Positions 33,249 to 41,842 of a stretch of DNA of 64,000 nt are shown here, piece after piece. Under the pieces are notes generated by a model. That model saw nothing but the letters and a program-made list of their open reading frames with translations. It had not been told where the DNA came from and searched no databases. This stretch comes from Neisseriaceae bacterium TC5R-5 (GTDB taxonomy: Bacteria > Pseudomonadota > Gammaproteobacteria > Burkholderiales > Chromobacteriaceae), in assembly GCA_020830965.2 (NCBI GenBank), contig JACCFC020000006.1, positions 1 to 64,000 of the forward strand. The letters are read 5' to 3'. Positions within the stretch are counted from its first letter, which is position 1. Every line of letters starts with the position of its first letter. A program made the position numbers and the translations under genes.

Positions 33249-34557
33249 CTGGTGTCAAGATCTGGCTAGCAAACGCTGGCCGATCTTGCAGGATACTCTG
33301 CCGGAGCTTAAGCAGATTTGTGCCCGCCATAGTGATTTGATTAGTTTTAGCGATCTGGCCAATCTTTGCTTATCCGACCCACTGTTATTGCTGGACCTAT
33401 ACCGGGTGGTGGGAAGCTCACGTGCTTTGCAACGTAATGAAAGTATTCCTTCGGTAGAGCAAACTTTGATGCTGATGGGGCTGGAAGCGGTTACGGGCCG
33501 CTTTAGCAAAGTCATGGCGATTGAAGTCGTACCCGATAAATTGGATGCGCCGGTATTGGAAGCGATTGGTGATTGGCTGGGCCGTAGTCGCACTGCTGCC
33601 TTCATTATCAAGGGATGGTTGTCTTTGCAAGGGCATCCCAAGGTAGAGGACTGCTTTGTTGCTGCATTGCTGTATAACTTGCCTGCTTGTCTGTATATGA
33701 TGCAGCGTAACGAATTACCGGATAAGCCCCTGCTGCAAGCAGTGGCCGAGGTTTTTCAGTGTGATTACTCGCAGGTGCTTAGCCAATTCATTCAAAGCAT
33801 GCCCTTGCCGGCTGGGCTCAACACGCTGTTAGGACCGGGCAAGATGAGCAAGCGTCGTCAGTTGTTACGTCTAGCGATTGCTACCGCTAATTCATTGGAG
33901 CAAGGTGCCTGGCGTTCTACCTGGCAGGTGGGGGTAGAGGCGGCCGCCAAGCTGATGTCCTGTTCCGTACAGGATACTTATATGGTTGTGGTGCGTGCTG
34001 CGATCGCCACGGCGAGTCAGCATCCGCGTGCGATTGGCTATAGTTTCCCGGTGCGCTCTCTACTGATGTTGAGCGGCGAATACAAAGTGGCGAGCATGAA
34101 AAAAGTTGCCTCTCTGAATGACCCGGAACAGATGGCTACCGCCATTCGCGAATCTATTCGCCACTTGGCTAATGACCTCAAGTTTAAACGGGTACTGTAT
34201 TACCATTACGAGCCGGCTAGCCAGCAACTTAAGTTGCGCTATCAATTAGGTTTGCCCGAAAATCATGTGTTGCGCCGTTTGCCTCTAGCGCTGGAACCCG
34301 GTTCTTTCCTGACGTTGCTGACTAGTAAGCCACAGAGTTTTCACGCTCCCGAGGCGGTGCGTTTACAATTAGCCCAGCGTTACCACGATGTTTTCTTCAA
34401 CCATATTGGTGACAGCGAATTTGCCATCATGACGCTGTTTAGTGGTCATAGCTTGTCTGGGGTGTTCTATGTTGATCATGGTCACGCCGGCCCGCCAATC
34501 AGCGAGCAGAGCTATCATCACTTCAAAGACTTGGTGACCCGTTTGCTGCATCACTAG
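33235..34557 (+). CDS. HDOD-domain signalling protein
   Basis: A 440-residue soluble protein. The first 270 residues fit an HDOD domain (a non-catalytic relative of HD phosphohydrolases): ISFSDLANLCLSDPLLLLDL, then SVEQTLMLMGLEAV and a helical region with AALLYNLPACLYMM. The last 150 residues look like a GAF-type sensory domain (DLKFKRVLYYHYEPASQQLK; IMTLFSGHSLSGVFYVDHG). HDOD proteins are often linked to motility or c-di-GMP signalling in proteobacteria. It overlaps the methyltransferase gene by 14 bases and lies in the same run as motAB, which supports such a role by context only. Confidence 0.75.
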   Translation: MELVNWCQDLASKRWPILQDTLPELKQICARHSDLISFSDLANLCLSDPLLLLDLYRVVGSSRALQRNESIPSVEQTLMLMGLEAVTGRFSKVMAIEVVPDKLDAPVLEAIGDWLGRSRTAAFIIKGWLSLQGHPKVEDCFVAALLYNLPACLYMMQRNELPDKPLLQAVAEVFQCDYSQVLSQFIQSMPLPAGLNTLLGPGKMSKRRQLLRLAIATANSLEQGAWRSTWQVGVEAAAKLMSCSVQDTYMVVVRAAIATASQHPRAIGYSFPVRSLLMLSGEYKVASMKKVASLNDPEQMATAIRESIRHLANDLKFKRVLYYHYEPASQQLKLRYQLGLPENHVLRRLPLALEPGSFLTLLTSKPQSFHAPEAVRLQLAQRYHDVFFNHIGDSEFAIMTLFSGHSLSGVFYVDHGHAGPPISEQSYHHFKDLVTRLLHH

Positions 34558-34575
34558 TCGCACCGAGCACGTATC

Positions 34576-35364
34576 TTGTACAAAATCATCACCTCTGCCC
34601 ACAATGACGAAATCAAGTCCCTCTGCCGCCTCATTCAGCACAGCCGCGAACGGCGTGAGCAGGGACTAATCGTGCTGGAGGGCATCCATCTTACCCAAGC
34701 TTGTTTACAGGCGGGCGGCCATTTGCAACGGCTCTATCTTAATGAGCGAGCCCGGCAGCATCCGGAAGTGCAAAACCTGCTGAGCAGTCTGCCTGCTGTA
34801 ACAGTGGTGCAGTTGTCAGCCGCAGTCAGTAGCAAGGTGAGCACGCTGACTAGCGCTGGCGAGTTGCTGGCGGTGTGTGCACGCCCATCGGCACCGACAG
34901 CTGAGGCCACGGCGGCTCGCCTGCTGTTGGAAGATATTCAGGACCCCGGCAATCTGGGCACCATTCTGCGTGGTGCCGCTGCGGCCGGGGTATATGAAGT
35001 AATGCTGTCAAAAGGCTGTGTCGATGTTTACTCTCCCAAAGTATTGCGTGCTGGTATGGGGGCGCACTTTGTGCTGCACCTGCATGAGCAGGTGGATTTG
35101 CGGCAATCGCTACAAAGCTTTACGGGTCGCAAACTGATTACTCATCTGGAAGGTTCTACCTCGCTGTATAGCCAGGATTTGAGCGGCGCTGTGGCCTTGG
35201 TATTTGGCAATGAAGGGGCAGGGGTAAGCGATGAATTGCTAGCGCTGGCCGATGCCCGTATCCGCATTCCGATGCCGGGGCATGCTGAATCCTTGAATGT
35301 GGCAATGGCGGCAACGGTTTGTTTATTTGAGCGGGTACGGCAGGGGCTGAGCCTGGGGGAGTAG
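34576..35364 (+). CDS. TrmH/SpoU-family RNA 2'-O-methyltransferase
   Basis: A SPOUT-class enzyme that methylates ribose in rRNA or tRNA. The N-terminal domain (about 1-100) is the substrate-binding part (ITSAHNDEIKSLCRLIQHSR). The C-terminal domain has the three family motifs: LLEDIQDPGNLGTILRGAAA, VFGNEGAGVS and IPMPGHAESLNVAMAATV. The start is TTG at 34576, 19 bases after the HDOD stop; no ATG gives a full-length protein. Whether the target is 23S rRNA, 16S rRNA or tRNA cannot be told. Confidence 0.9.
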   Translation: MYKIITSAHNDEIKSLCRLIQHSRERREQGLIVLEGIHLTQACLQAGGHLQRLYLNERARQHPEVQNLLSSLPAVTVVQLSAAVSSKVSTLTSAGELLAVCARPSAPTAEATAARLLLEDIQDPGNLGTILRGAAAAGVYEVMLSKGCVDVYSPKVLRAGMGAHFVLHLHEQVDLRQSLQSFTGRKLITHLEGSTSLYSQDLSGAVALVFGNEGAGVSDELLALADARIRIPMPGHAESLNVAMAATVCLFERVRQGLSLGE

Positions 35365-35402
35365 TGCCTACCCTTGCTTAGCTGGAAAGTATGCATGACG
35401 GT

Positions 35403-36269
35403 TCAAGATTCACCATTAAATGCCAGCATGCCGCGAGTCACTGTTTTATCTTTATGTTGAATGCGGTAAAGCATGCGACTGAGCGGAGGTAAGTCCACCT
35501 GCACCTCGGTTACCGCGCCAGACTGTAAAACATCCGCCACCACACGTCGTGATAGGCAACTTACTCCCAAGCCAGCAGCTACTGCATGCTTGATAGCTTC
35601 TGAATGGCCCAACTCCATACTGAGCTTCAACGTGGACAGATGTGGCAAGAGTAAGCGGTTGACTTCCTCGCGGGTACCTGAGCCGCTTTCGCGCAATATC
35701 CAGTCGGCTGCGGCTAATTCCTGCCGACTGATTTGTCGGCCTGCCAGTGGGTGGGTGCTTGCCACAAATACTAGTAATTCGTCTGCTAGCCAGGGCAGAT
35801 TGATCAAGTCGGGATGCTGGCAACTACCTTCGATAAAACCGAAATCCACACGTAGTCCAGCCACTGCTTCGATAATCTCTCGCGTATTCCCCACCTCCAG
35901 CTCTAGGCGACTATCGGGCCAGATACGGCGGAAAGCAGCCAATTGATGCGGTAGCAGGTAATTCGCAATCGTACTACTGGCTCCTATTTTGAGCGATAAA
36001 GCCCCCCCATCAAATAAGCCCTGAATATCATGGGCGGCATCCAGCAGTGCACGCGCTTTAGGCCATAGTAGGCGACCATGTTCATTCAACTCTAAACGCT
36101 TGCCTATGCGATCAAACAAACGTACACCTAGCTGGTTTTCCAGTTTGTCCAGTGCCTGACTGGCTGCCGACTGGGTCAGCGCGACGGCAGCGGCGGCACG
36201 TGTTACTGAACCATACTCGGCAATAGCACTGAATACCTCCAATTCCCGCAAGCTAAGCCGTAGCTGCAT
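35403..36269 (-). CDS. LysR-type regulator, YeiE-like
   Basis: A 288-residue LysR regulator: N-terminal helix-turn-helix (about 5-60, with AEYGSVTRAAAAVALTQSAA and SQALDKLENQLGVRLFDR) and an effector domain. It is divergent from the yeiH-type gene with 118 bases between the starts, the same layout as yeiE-yeiH in enteric bacteria, where YeiE responds to sulfite. The very AT-rich gap (about 36290-36335) probably holds its operator; I cannot mark a precise T-N11-A site. Confidence 0.85.
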   Translation of the reverse strand: MQLRLSLRELEVFSAIAEYGSVTRAAAAVALTQSAASQALDKLENQLGVRLFDRIGKRLELNEHGRLLWPKARALLDAAHDIQGLFDGGALSLKIGASSTIANYLLPHQLAAFRRIWPDSRLELEVGNTREIIEAVAGLRVDFGFIEGSCQHPDLINLPWLADELLVFVASTHPLAGRQISRQELAAADWILRESGSGTREEVNRLLLPHLSTLKLSMELGHSEAIKHAVAAGLGVSCLSRRVVADVLQSGAVTEVQVDLPPLSRMLYRIQHKDKTVTRGMLAFNGES

Positions 36270-36387
36270 GATGATACCCTTGCTTATTAATTTTACTGAT
36301 CATATATATTTATTTTATTTGTTTTTTTTCTGATTTTTAGTGGCATATAGTGGAAATGTCTTCTTTAGGTCAAAAGCAAATAAATGT

Positions 36388-37416
36388 ATGTTACCGCTAT
36401 CTGAAAAACTACCTGGTGTCTTACTGGCATTGGTTCTGGCGCTTCTCTCGCTGTATCTGGCAGGTCTGCCTGTGTTGCAGTCATCAGGCTTATCTGGGCT
36501 TACTATTGCCATTGTCTGTGGCCTAGTACTAGGCAATAGTCTCTATCGTTTTATCGCTAAGCCCTGCCATGCCGGCATTACTTTTTCCAAACAGTTTTTG
36601 TTGCGTGCCGGCATTATCCTGTTTGGTTTCAAACTCACTTTTCAGGATATCGCGGCGGTGGGCGGCGCCGGTATTTTGATTGATGTGCTGGTGTTAAGCT
36701 CCACTTTTTTTCTGGCTATCTGGCTGGGCCGCAAATATTTTGGTCTGGATGAGCAAACCTGTATTTTGATTGGCGCAGGCAGCTCTATTTGTGGTGCCGC
36801 TGCCGTATTGGCTACTGAGCCCGTGATCAAGGCACAGGCGGAGCAGGTAACAGTGGCGGTGGCTACTGTGGTTATCTTTGGTACGGTAGCGATGTTTGTG
36901 TGGCCGTTGTTTTACCCCTTTTTACATCGCTTGGGGGTGTCTGAGTTTCATTATGGTGTATTTGCTGGTTCTACCATTCATGAAGTGGCTCAGGCGGTTG
37001 CTGCGGGCAAATCGGTTAGCGATCAGGCGATGAATACCGCCGTCATCACCAAAATGTTACGAGTAATGATGCTGGCTCCTTTTCTACTGCTGCTCTCGGC
37101 TTGGCTGGCCCGTAAACACAGCGGTGGTCAGAATAGACAAAAAAACCGTCTCACTATTCCCTGGTTTGCGCTGGTTTTTCTGTTAGTGGCGGGTTTCAAT
37201 TCTTTTAATGTATTGCAGCATCCGCTGGTACAGATGATTATCTCACTGGACAATCTGTTGTTAGCGATGGCCATGGCGGCATTAGGAATAGGGACGCATT
37301 TTTCCACGATCCGCCAAGCGGGTAAAAAGCCCATATTGTTAGCCATGGTCTTATTTGCTTGGTTACTGCTTGGGGGTGGGTTAATTAATCTGTTAGTCGG
37401 TCTCTGCAGTCACTAA
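36388..37416 (+). CDS. yeiH: YeiH/UPF0324-family membrane protein (putative sulfate/sulfonate exporter)
   Basis: A membrane protein with about ten helices. Family blocks are [60 protein letters not shown] and [18 protein letters not shown]. The function is not settled; it is annotated as a putative sulfate exporter because of its link to sulfur genes. The start is unclear: the frame is open from a GTG at 36340, but the ATG at 36388 gives a usual N-terminus. The stop codon TAA at 37414 is also the first three bases of a repeat element. Confidence 0.85.
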   Translation: MLPLSEKLPGVLLALVLALLSLYLAGLPVLQSSGLSGLTIAIVCGLVLGNSLYRFIAKPCHAGITFSKQFLLRAGIILFGFKLTFQDIAAVGGAGILIDVLVLSSTFFLAIWLGRKYFGLDEQTCILIGAGSSICGAAAVLATEPVIKAQAEQVTVAVATVVIFGTVAMFVWPLFYPFLHRLGVSEFHYGVFAGSTIHEVAQAVAAGKSVSDQAMNTAVITKMLRVMMLAPFLLLLSAWLARKHSGGQNRQKNRLTIPWFALVFLLVAGFNSFNVLQHPLVQMIISLDNLLLAMAMAALGIGTHFSTIRQAGKKPILLAMVLFAWLLLGGGLINLLVGLCSH

Positions 37417-37531
37417 GAGCCGCTAACAATCTCCCTGATCCAGCGTTGTGCTTCCTTGCCATACCACTGCTACTGTCTGCGTCGGCGCGCCTTGGCTCAG
37501 ATGCTCTTCGAGGTTTTATTAGCGCCTCTAA
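37414..37531 (+). repeat. TIR element, full copy (copy 3, forward)
   Basis: A complete copy in forward orientation: left end TAAGAGCCGCTAACAATCTC, right end complement TTAGAGGCGCTAATAAAACC, with the shared core CTGATCCAGCGTTGTG, CTTCCTTGCC, TACTGTCTGCGTCGGCGC and CTCTTCGAGG. The left end coincides with the yeiH stop codon. TAA borders both ends, as at the other copies. Confidence 0.88.
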
Positions 37532-37547
37532 CCCTGCTACAAAACCA

Positions 37548-37573
37548 AACCGCCCAGCGAAAGCTGGGCGGTT
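37548..37573. terminator. Bidirectional terminator between yeiH and the cstA partner gene
   Basis: AACCGCCCAGC and GCTGGGCGGTT form a perfect 11-bp stem closed by a stable GAAA tetraloop, between the convergent yeiH and the YbdD/YjiX-family gene. In the minus direction it follows that gene's stop by about 20 bases. The U-runs are short. Confidence 0.85.
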
Positions 37574-37594
37574 ATCGGCGTTAGTTTTAGTTTG

Positions 37595-37783
37595 TTAACA
37601 CGGGCACTTTTTCACCGACTTACCAGCATAGCGTTCGCTCTGACAGTGACGGAAAAAGTCCTCCCGGCTCATTACTGGCGCTTGCGGGTCAAAACGACGA
37701 CGGCTGCTAAGATAAGCATCGTAGTCTTTCACACCCACCATCAAACGCGCCACCTTTACCCATTGCAACCAATAATGTTTCAT
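37595..37783 (-). CDS. YbdD/YjiX-family small protein
   Basis: A 62-residue basic protein of the YbdD/YjiX family (DUF466), which accompanies CstA-type peptide/pyruvate permeases. Family landmarks are RLMVGVKDYDAYL, the PVMSREDFFRHCQSERYAGK block and the Cys-rich C-terminus KKCPC. It begins at the cstA stop (overlap of one base), so it is translated with cstA. The biochemical role is not known; a part in permease function or pyruvate uptake has been suggested for the family. Confidence 0.9.
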   Translation of the reverse strand: MKHYWLQWVKVARLMVGVKDYDAYLSSRRRFDPQAPVMSREDFFRHCQSERYAGKSVKKCPC

Positions 37784-39843
37784 CAGGCACCTTCCTGGCG
37801 ATAAACCGCTGGTACTTCCTTACTGGTTATCCATTTCACCGCCAGCGCTTTACGAATCACGCCAATGGCAAACAGCAGCATGGCGATCACTACGGCCATG
37901 AACATAACGGTTAACGTAGCATCCACGTAATCATTAAAAATGATCTGCTGCATTTCTGCCATGTGTTTTGCCGGGGCCAGCAACTCGCCTTTCTCTGCTG
38001 CTGTCGAGTAAACTTTAGCGTGTGCCAGAAAGCTGATCTTAGGGCTGGCAGCAAACAGTTTTTGCCAACCTGCCACCAGCGTCACAACCAGCAACCAGAG
38101 CATGGGTATCGCCGTTACCCATACATAACGAGTCTTCTGCATTTTCACCAGTACTGTCGTGGCCAGAATCAGCGCAATACCGGCGAGCATCTGATTGGCG
38201 ATACCGAACAACGGCCAGAGCGTATTGATGCCGCCCAAGGGATCGATCACACCTTGGTATAGGAAGTAACCCCAACCGGTCACTGCTAGCCCGGTGGCAA
38301 TCAGGTTGGCTGGCCAGGACTCAGTATTACCCAAAGGCTGATACACCAGCCCCAGTAGGTCTTGAATCATAAAGCGCAATACACGGGTACCGGCATCAAT
38401 TGTGGTGAGAATAAACAGGGCTTCAAACAAAATGGCAAAGTGGTACCAGAAGGCCATCATTTCCTGACCACCCAGGACTCTAGACAGAATATGCGCCATA
38501 CCGACGGCTAGCGTCGGTGCCCCCCCTGCGCGTGACAGAATAGTGCTTTCGCCCACATCTTTTGCCATTTGCGTCAGCATGTCCGGGGTAATTAAAAATC
38601 CCCAACTGGAAATGACCTGCGCCGCCTGATCTGCGGTAGTGCCTATCAGCGCTGCCGGGCTGTTCATCGCAAAATAAATACCCGGATCCAGCACACAGGC
38701 GGCAATCAGCGCCATGATGGCCACAAAGCTTTCCATCAACATGGAACCATAACCGATCAAGCGTGCCTGGGTTTCATTTTCCAGCATCTTGGGCGTTGTA
38801 CCAGAGGCCACTAGCGCATGAAAGCCAGAAACCGCACCACAGGCAACGGTAATAAACAGAAAGGGGAATAAACCGCCGGCAAAGACCGGGCCGCTACCAT
38901 CAATAAAGCGGGTAAGCGCTGGCATTTGCAGATGGGGTGCCACAAACAGAATGCCTACCGCCAGACCAACAATGGTGCCGATTTTCAGGAAAGTGGATAA
39001 ATAATCGCGTGGTGCCAGTAATAACCATACCGGCAGTACCGATGCAACAAAACCATAACCGATCAGTACCCAGGCTAAGGTGGTGCCATGTAATGTGAAC
39101 AGCGGAGCCAGCATTTCGCTCTTGGCCACGTCGCCACCATAGACGATGGCTAACATGAGCAGGATAAAACCGATAACTGAAATCTCACCAATCTTGCCGG
39201 GGCGTATATAGCGTGTATAAATGCCCATAAACAGCGCGATAGGAATGGTGGCCGCGATGGTAAATGCCCCCCATGGGCTGCCAGTCAGTGCTTTCACCAC
39301 CACCAGCGCCAGTACCGCGAGCAGAATGATCATGATCATCAGAATGCCAATAGAGGCAATCACACCCGGAATCGGCCCGAGCTCAGAACGAATCATCTCA
39401 CCCAGTGATTTGCCATCGCGGCGGGTAGACAGGAATAGAATCAGGAAGTCCTGCACGGCACCGGCCAGCATCACGCCGACCAGAATCCACAAAGTACCGG
39501 GCAGATAACCCATTTGCGCGGCCAGTACCGGTCCGACCAGTGGCCCGGCGCCAGCGATAGCAGCGAAATGATGGCCAAACAAAACCCACTTATTCGTGGG
39601 CACATAGTCGAGACCATCATTAAACTTTTCTGCCGGGGTCAGTCGTCTGCTGTCTAGTTCCAGCACTTTATTGGCGATGAAGCGGCTATAAAAACGATAA
39701 GCAATCGAATAAACCGACACCGCTGCTACTATCAGCCAAACGGCATTCACCGTCTCGCCACGATTGAGCGCTATCATAGCAAAAGCTGCAGCTCCCAACA
39801 GGGCGACACCCAACCAGAGTGCCCATTCTCTTATCTGTTGCAT
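37783..39843 (-). CDS. cstA: Carbon starvation protein A (CstA-type permease)
   Basis: A very hydrophobic protein of 686 residues with 16-18 membrane segments. It resembles CstA/BtsT, which take up peptides or pyruvate during starvation. Diagnostic blocks include FGHHFAAIAGAGPLVGPVLA, GTLWILVGVMLAGAVQDFL, SGFHALVASGTTPKMLENET and TTIDAGTRVLRFM. I start at 39843, where AATAGGAAC precedes the ATG; an upstream in-frame ATG at 39879 has no such support. It is followed by the YbdD/YjiX-type gene. A repeat element lies about 155 bases upstream of the start. Confidence 0.92.
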   Translation of the reverse strand: MQQIREWALWLGVALLGAAAFAMIALNRGETVNAVWLIVAAVSVYSIAYRFYSRFIANKVLELDSRRLTPAEKFNDGLDYVPTNKWVLFGHHFAAIAGAGPLVGPVLAAQMGYLPGTLWILVGVMLAGAVQDFLILFLSTRRDGKSLGEMIRSELGPIPGVIASIGILMIMIILLAVLALVVVKALTGSPWGAFTIAATIPIALFMGIYTRYIRPGKIGEISVIGFILLMLAIVYGGDVAKSEMLAPLFTLHGTTLAWVLIGYGFVASVLPVWLLLAPRDYLSTFLKIGTIVGLAVGILFVAPHLQMPALTRFIDGSGPVFAGGLFPFLFITVACGAVSGFHALVASGTTPKMLENETQARLIGYGSMLMESFVAIMALIAACVLDPGIYFAMNSPAALIGTTADQAAQVISSWGFLITPDMLTQMAKDVGESTILSRAGGAPTLAVGMAHILSRVLGGQEMMAFWYHFAILFEALFILTTIDAGTRVLRFMIQDLLGLVYQPLGNTESWPANLIATGLAVTGWGYFLYQGVIDPLGGINTLWPLFGIANQMLAGIALILATTVLVKMQKTRYVWVTAIPMLWLLVVTLVAGWQKLFAASPKISFLAHAKVYSTAAEKGELLAPAKHMAEMQQIIFNDYVDATLTVMFMAVVIAMLLFAIGVIRKALAVKWITSKEVPAVYRQEGA

Positions 39844-39998
39844 CAATATGTTCCTATTTTTCCAAATCAGATTTCTCAAGACTTTTTTAAGAAAAGTGTC
39901 AAAACCTTTAGAAGCTACCCATAACAGGGCTCAATTTTAACTGTCAAGTAATACGCCCCGACTGGGTTTTGTTACCTTTTCCGCCGAACACTGTCTCC

Positions 39999-40118
39999 TT
40001 AGGTCCGCTAACAAAAGCTCGAAGAGTCCCTGAGTCGAGGCGCGGCGACACAGACAGTACAAGTAGTACGGCAAGGAGGCGCAGCGCTGGATCAGGGGTT
40101 TTGTTAGCAGCTCTTAGG
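39999..40118 (-). repeat. TIR element, full copy (copy 4, reverse)
   Basis: A full copy in reverse orientation upstream of cstA: the complement starts CCTAAGAGCTGCTAACAAAA and ends GTTAGCGGACCTAAG, with the usual core (CTGATCCAGCG, CCTCCTTGCC, GTACTGTCTG). The right end is altered (GGACC for GGCTC). It lies inside a second short repeat (40119-40150 side), so that ACCTAAG occurs on both sides. Confidence 0.85.
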
Positions 40119-40165
40119 TCATCAAGCATAGCGGCAAGACCTTCATTTGTGTAGTGGTCTAGCAA
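40112..40165 (-). repeat. Short repeat A, copy interrupted by the TIR element
   Basis: On the minus strand this reads GAAGGTCTTGCCGCTATGCT then TGATGACCTAAG. The segment 45762-45795 on the plus strand reads AGGGCTTGCCGCTATGCT then AGGCGACCTAAAG. The shared CTTGCCGCTATGCT and GACCTAA are identical. The repeat continues on the far side of the TIR element as TAAGGAG, comparable with TAAAGAG of the other copy. Function unknown. Confidence 0.5.
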
Positions 40166-40367
40166 CAGTGAGGTAAACATCAATTAGGTCTATCTCAGAC
40201 AATGTGCTTAGTTAGACAGAGCGAGAAAGCATCTAGGCATGTAATTTACTCAAGCACCAGTAAATTTGGTCGTCGTTGATCAGCAAGCTGCTATTGGAGT
40301 GGCCTTGAGATGCGGTGATAACTGTTCTGGAGCGCTTCAAGTACCGCTAGCACCGGGCAAGATACAT

Positions 40368-41183
40368 TTACTTTTTGCTGGCATCTGCTGTATGGCGCTC
40401 AATAATTTTGTCGATTTCACCTGAGTGGCGCATCGCTTGTAAGGTCTTAGCTAGTTTGCCTGGGATAGAGGCTGGGTCCAGCATAACCGGATAGTTTTGT
40501 GGGGATAGGGGTAAATCGGCACGGTAGCTCGGGTTTTTAACGGACTTGTAAAGCTTGGACTGCTTGGAAAAGCCCATGTCCATAGGCTGCCATTTTTCCA
40601 ATGAAGAATTCAGTCGCAACTCGGTAGGATGTAATTGTGACCAGTAATAATGCAACGTTGTTTCATCATAAAGATAAAAGTCAGCTTTGCCGAGGGCGAG
40701 CATTTTCAGCGCCTGCTCACTGCCCAGTTCAGCAATTTCAATAGTCTTGACGGCTTTGTCCCATGGTGGCGGGACACGGCTAGGGTTGCCCATATTGCGT
40801 ATTTCAGTGAGTTGAGCCAGGTCTGCATAGCTCTTGATAGCAGGGCGACTCATGCGGCTGACAATCGTAGAGCGTTCGTCTAAACCATTGGATACAAATA
40901 AAACGGTAGGCTCGCGCTCTGTATTAAATGCATAACCAGGATAAAAGTCTATCTCACCCAGCGCGAGGGCCATGACAACCCGTTTCTTGGGGAGACGAAC
41001 AATTTTCAAATTGACCCCTAGGCGCTGGCAGGCGGCACTATATAGTGCTTTATAAATTCCCTCATTGTTCTGGTCATCAATGTAAGGCAGACGCTCATTG
41101 GTGCGATAACCCATTACCAGTTCTGCTTGTGCCCAACTTAAGCTGCTAAGCAATAGCAGACAACAAATCATTAAACGATACAT
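40368..41183 (-). CDS. Periplasmic solute-binding protein, family 3 (orphan)
   Basis: A 271-residue protein with a signal peptide cleaved near LSWAQA. The body fits family 3: LVMGYRTNERLPYID, CQRLGVNLKIVRLPKKRVVM, ALALGEIDFYPGYAF and a C-terminal IDKIIERHT. No transporter genes adjoin; the nearest operon is the divergent acetate-uptake operon. It resembles the gene at 139-951 in plan but is not a close copy. Ligand unknown. Confidence 0.82.
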   Translation of the reverse strand: MYRLMICCLLLLSSLSWAQAELVMGYRTNERLPYIDDQNNEGIYKALYSAACQRLGVNLKIVRLPKKRVVMALALGEIDFYPGYAFNTEREPTVLFVSNGLDERSTIVSRMSRPAIKSYADLAQLTEIRNMGNPSRVPPPWDKAVKTIEIAELGSEQALKMLALGKADFYLYDETTLHYYWSQLHPTELRLNSSLEKWQPMDMGFSKQSKLYKSVKNPSYRADLPLSPQNYPVMLDPASIPGKLAKTLQAMRHSGEIDKIIERHTADASKK

Positions 41184-41518
41184 AAGGCCAAGCTCCTTAT
41201 AGTGCTACTTCAAGTTCATACAGCTCATGGGCAGAATAACTGTAGCTTAGAAGAGTGGCCGGCTTAATGAAAGAAACACTTAGTTGTGCATATCAGAGCT
41301 GCTGTGACTGGAACCATACCACTTAAGTCAGTAGCTGAGTTACCCATGATGGAGCAATAAAATAGCATCGTAATAATTTGATTTTTATTGATTATTGCAG
41401 CACAGCATTCATCCGGATAATTTTCTGCATCAGAAAAAGCGATTAGATTTAACGACATCACCTCACTTACTGTTAGCGGCGGCAAGTAAATTGCCGTCAC
41501 AACAATGAGGAGAATGCA
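41184..41518. other. Intergenic region before the acetate operon
   Basis: These 335 bases lie between divergent genes and hold no supported gene; the minus-strand frame across 41264-41578 lacks family features and runs into the next gene. A small perfect hairpin, CGGCAA-GTAAA-TTGCCG (41481-41497), sits just before the ATGAGGAG ribosome site of the DUF485 gene and could affect its translation. Promoters must be here but I cannot mark them. Confidence 0.45.
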
Positions 41519-41842
41519 ATGAATGAGGACAATGTGCAGAAAATACAGGCCAGTCCACAGTTTATCGAACTGGTTCACAAAAAAACTCGCTTAGGCTGGC
41601 AGCTTAGCGCCATCATGTTGATTATCTACTACGGCTTTATTCTGGTACTCGCTTTTTCCCCCGCGACATTGGGTCGTCCGCTATTCGCTGGGGGCGTCAT
41701 GACGGTGGGCATTCCCATTGGGGTTCTGATTATTCTGTCTGCCTTCATCCTTACCGGTATTTATGTGCGTAAAGCTAATACCGAGTTTGATCAGCTCAAT
41801 CAAGCCGTCGTCGAGGAGTTCAACGCATGCAACAACGCTTAA
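41519..41842 (+). CDS. yjcH: DUF485 membrane protein, YjcH-type partner of ActP
   Basis: A 107-residue protein with two membrane helices (about 24-46 and 58-82) and the DUF485 pattern: [32 protein letters not shown] and [20 protein letters not shown]. Family members are co-transcribed with acetate or other SSS-type permeases. ATGAGGAGAATGCA precedes the start. It overlaps actP by 16 bases, a sign of coupled translation. Confidence 0.92.
   Translation: MNEDNVQKIQASPQFIELVHKKTRLGWQLSAIMLIIYYGFILVLAFSPATLGRPLFAGGVMTVGIPIGVLIILSAFILTGIYVRKANTEFDQLNQAVVEEFNACNNA

Noticed and set aside
39944-40183. A 79-codon minus-strand frame upstream of cstA
   Set aside because: Most of it is the TIR element and the rest is short repeat A, so it is repeat DNA rather than a gene.
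41264-41578. A 104-codon minus-strand frame before the acetate operon
   Set aside because: It overlaps the ribosome site and start of the DUF485 gene, has no family pattern and lies in the expected promoter region.
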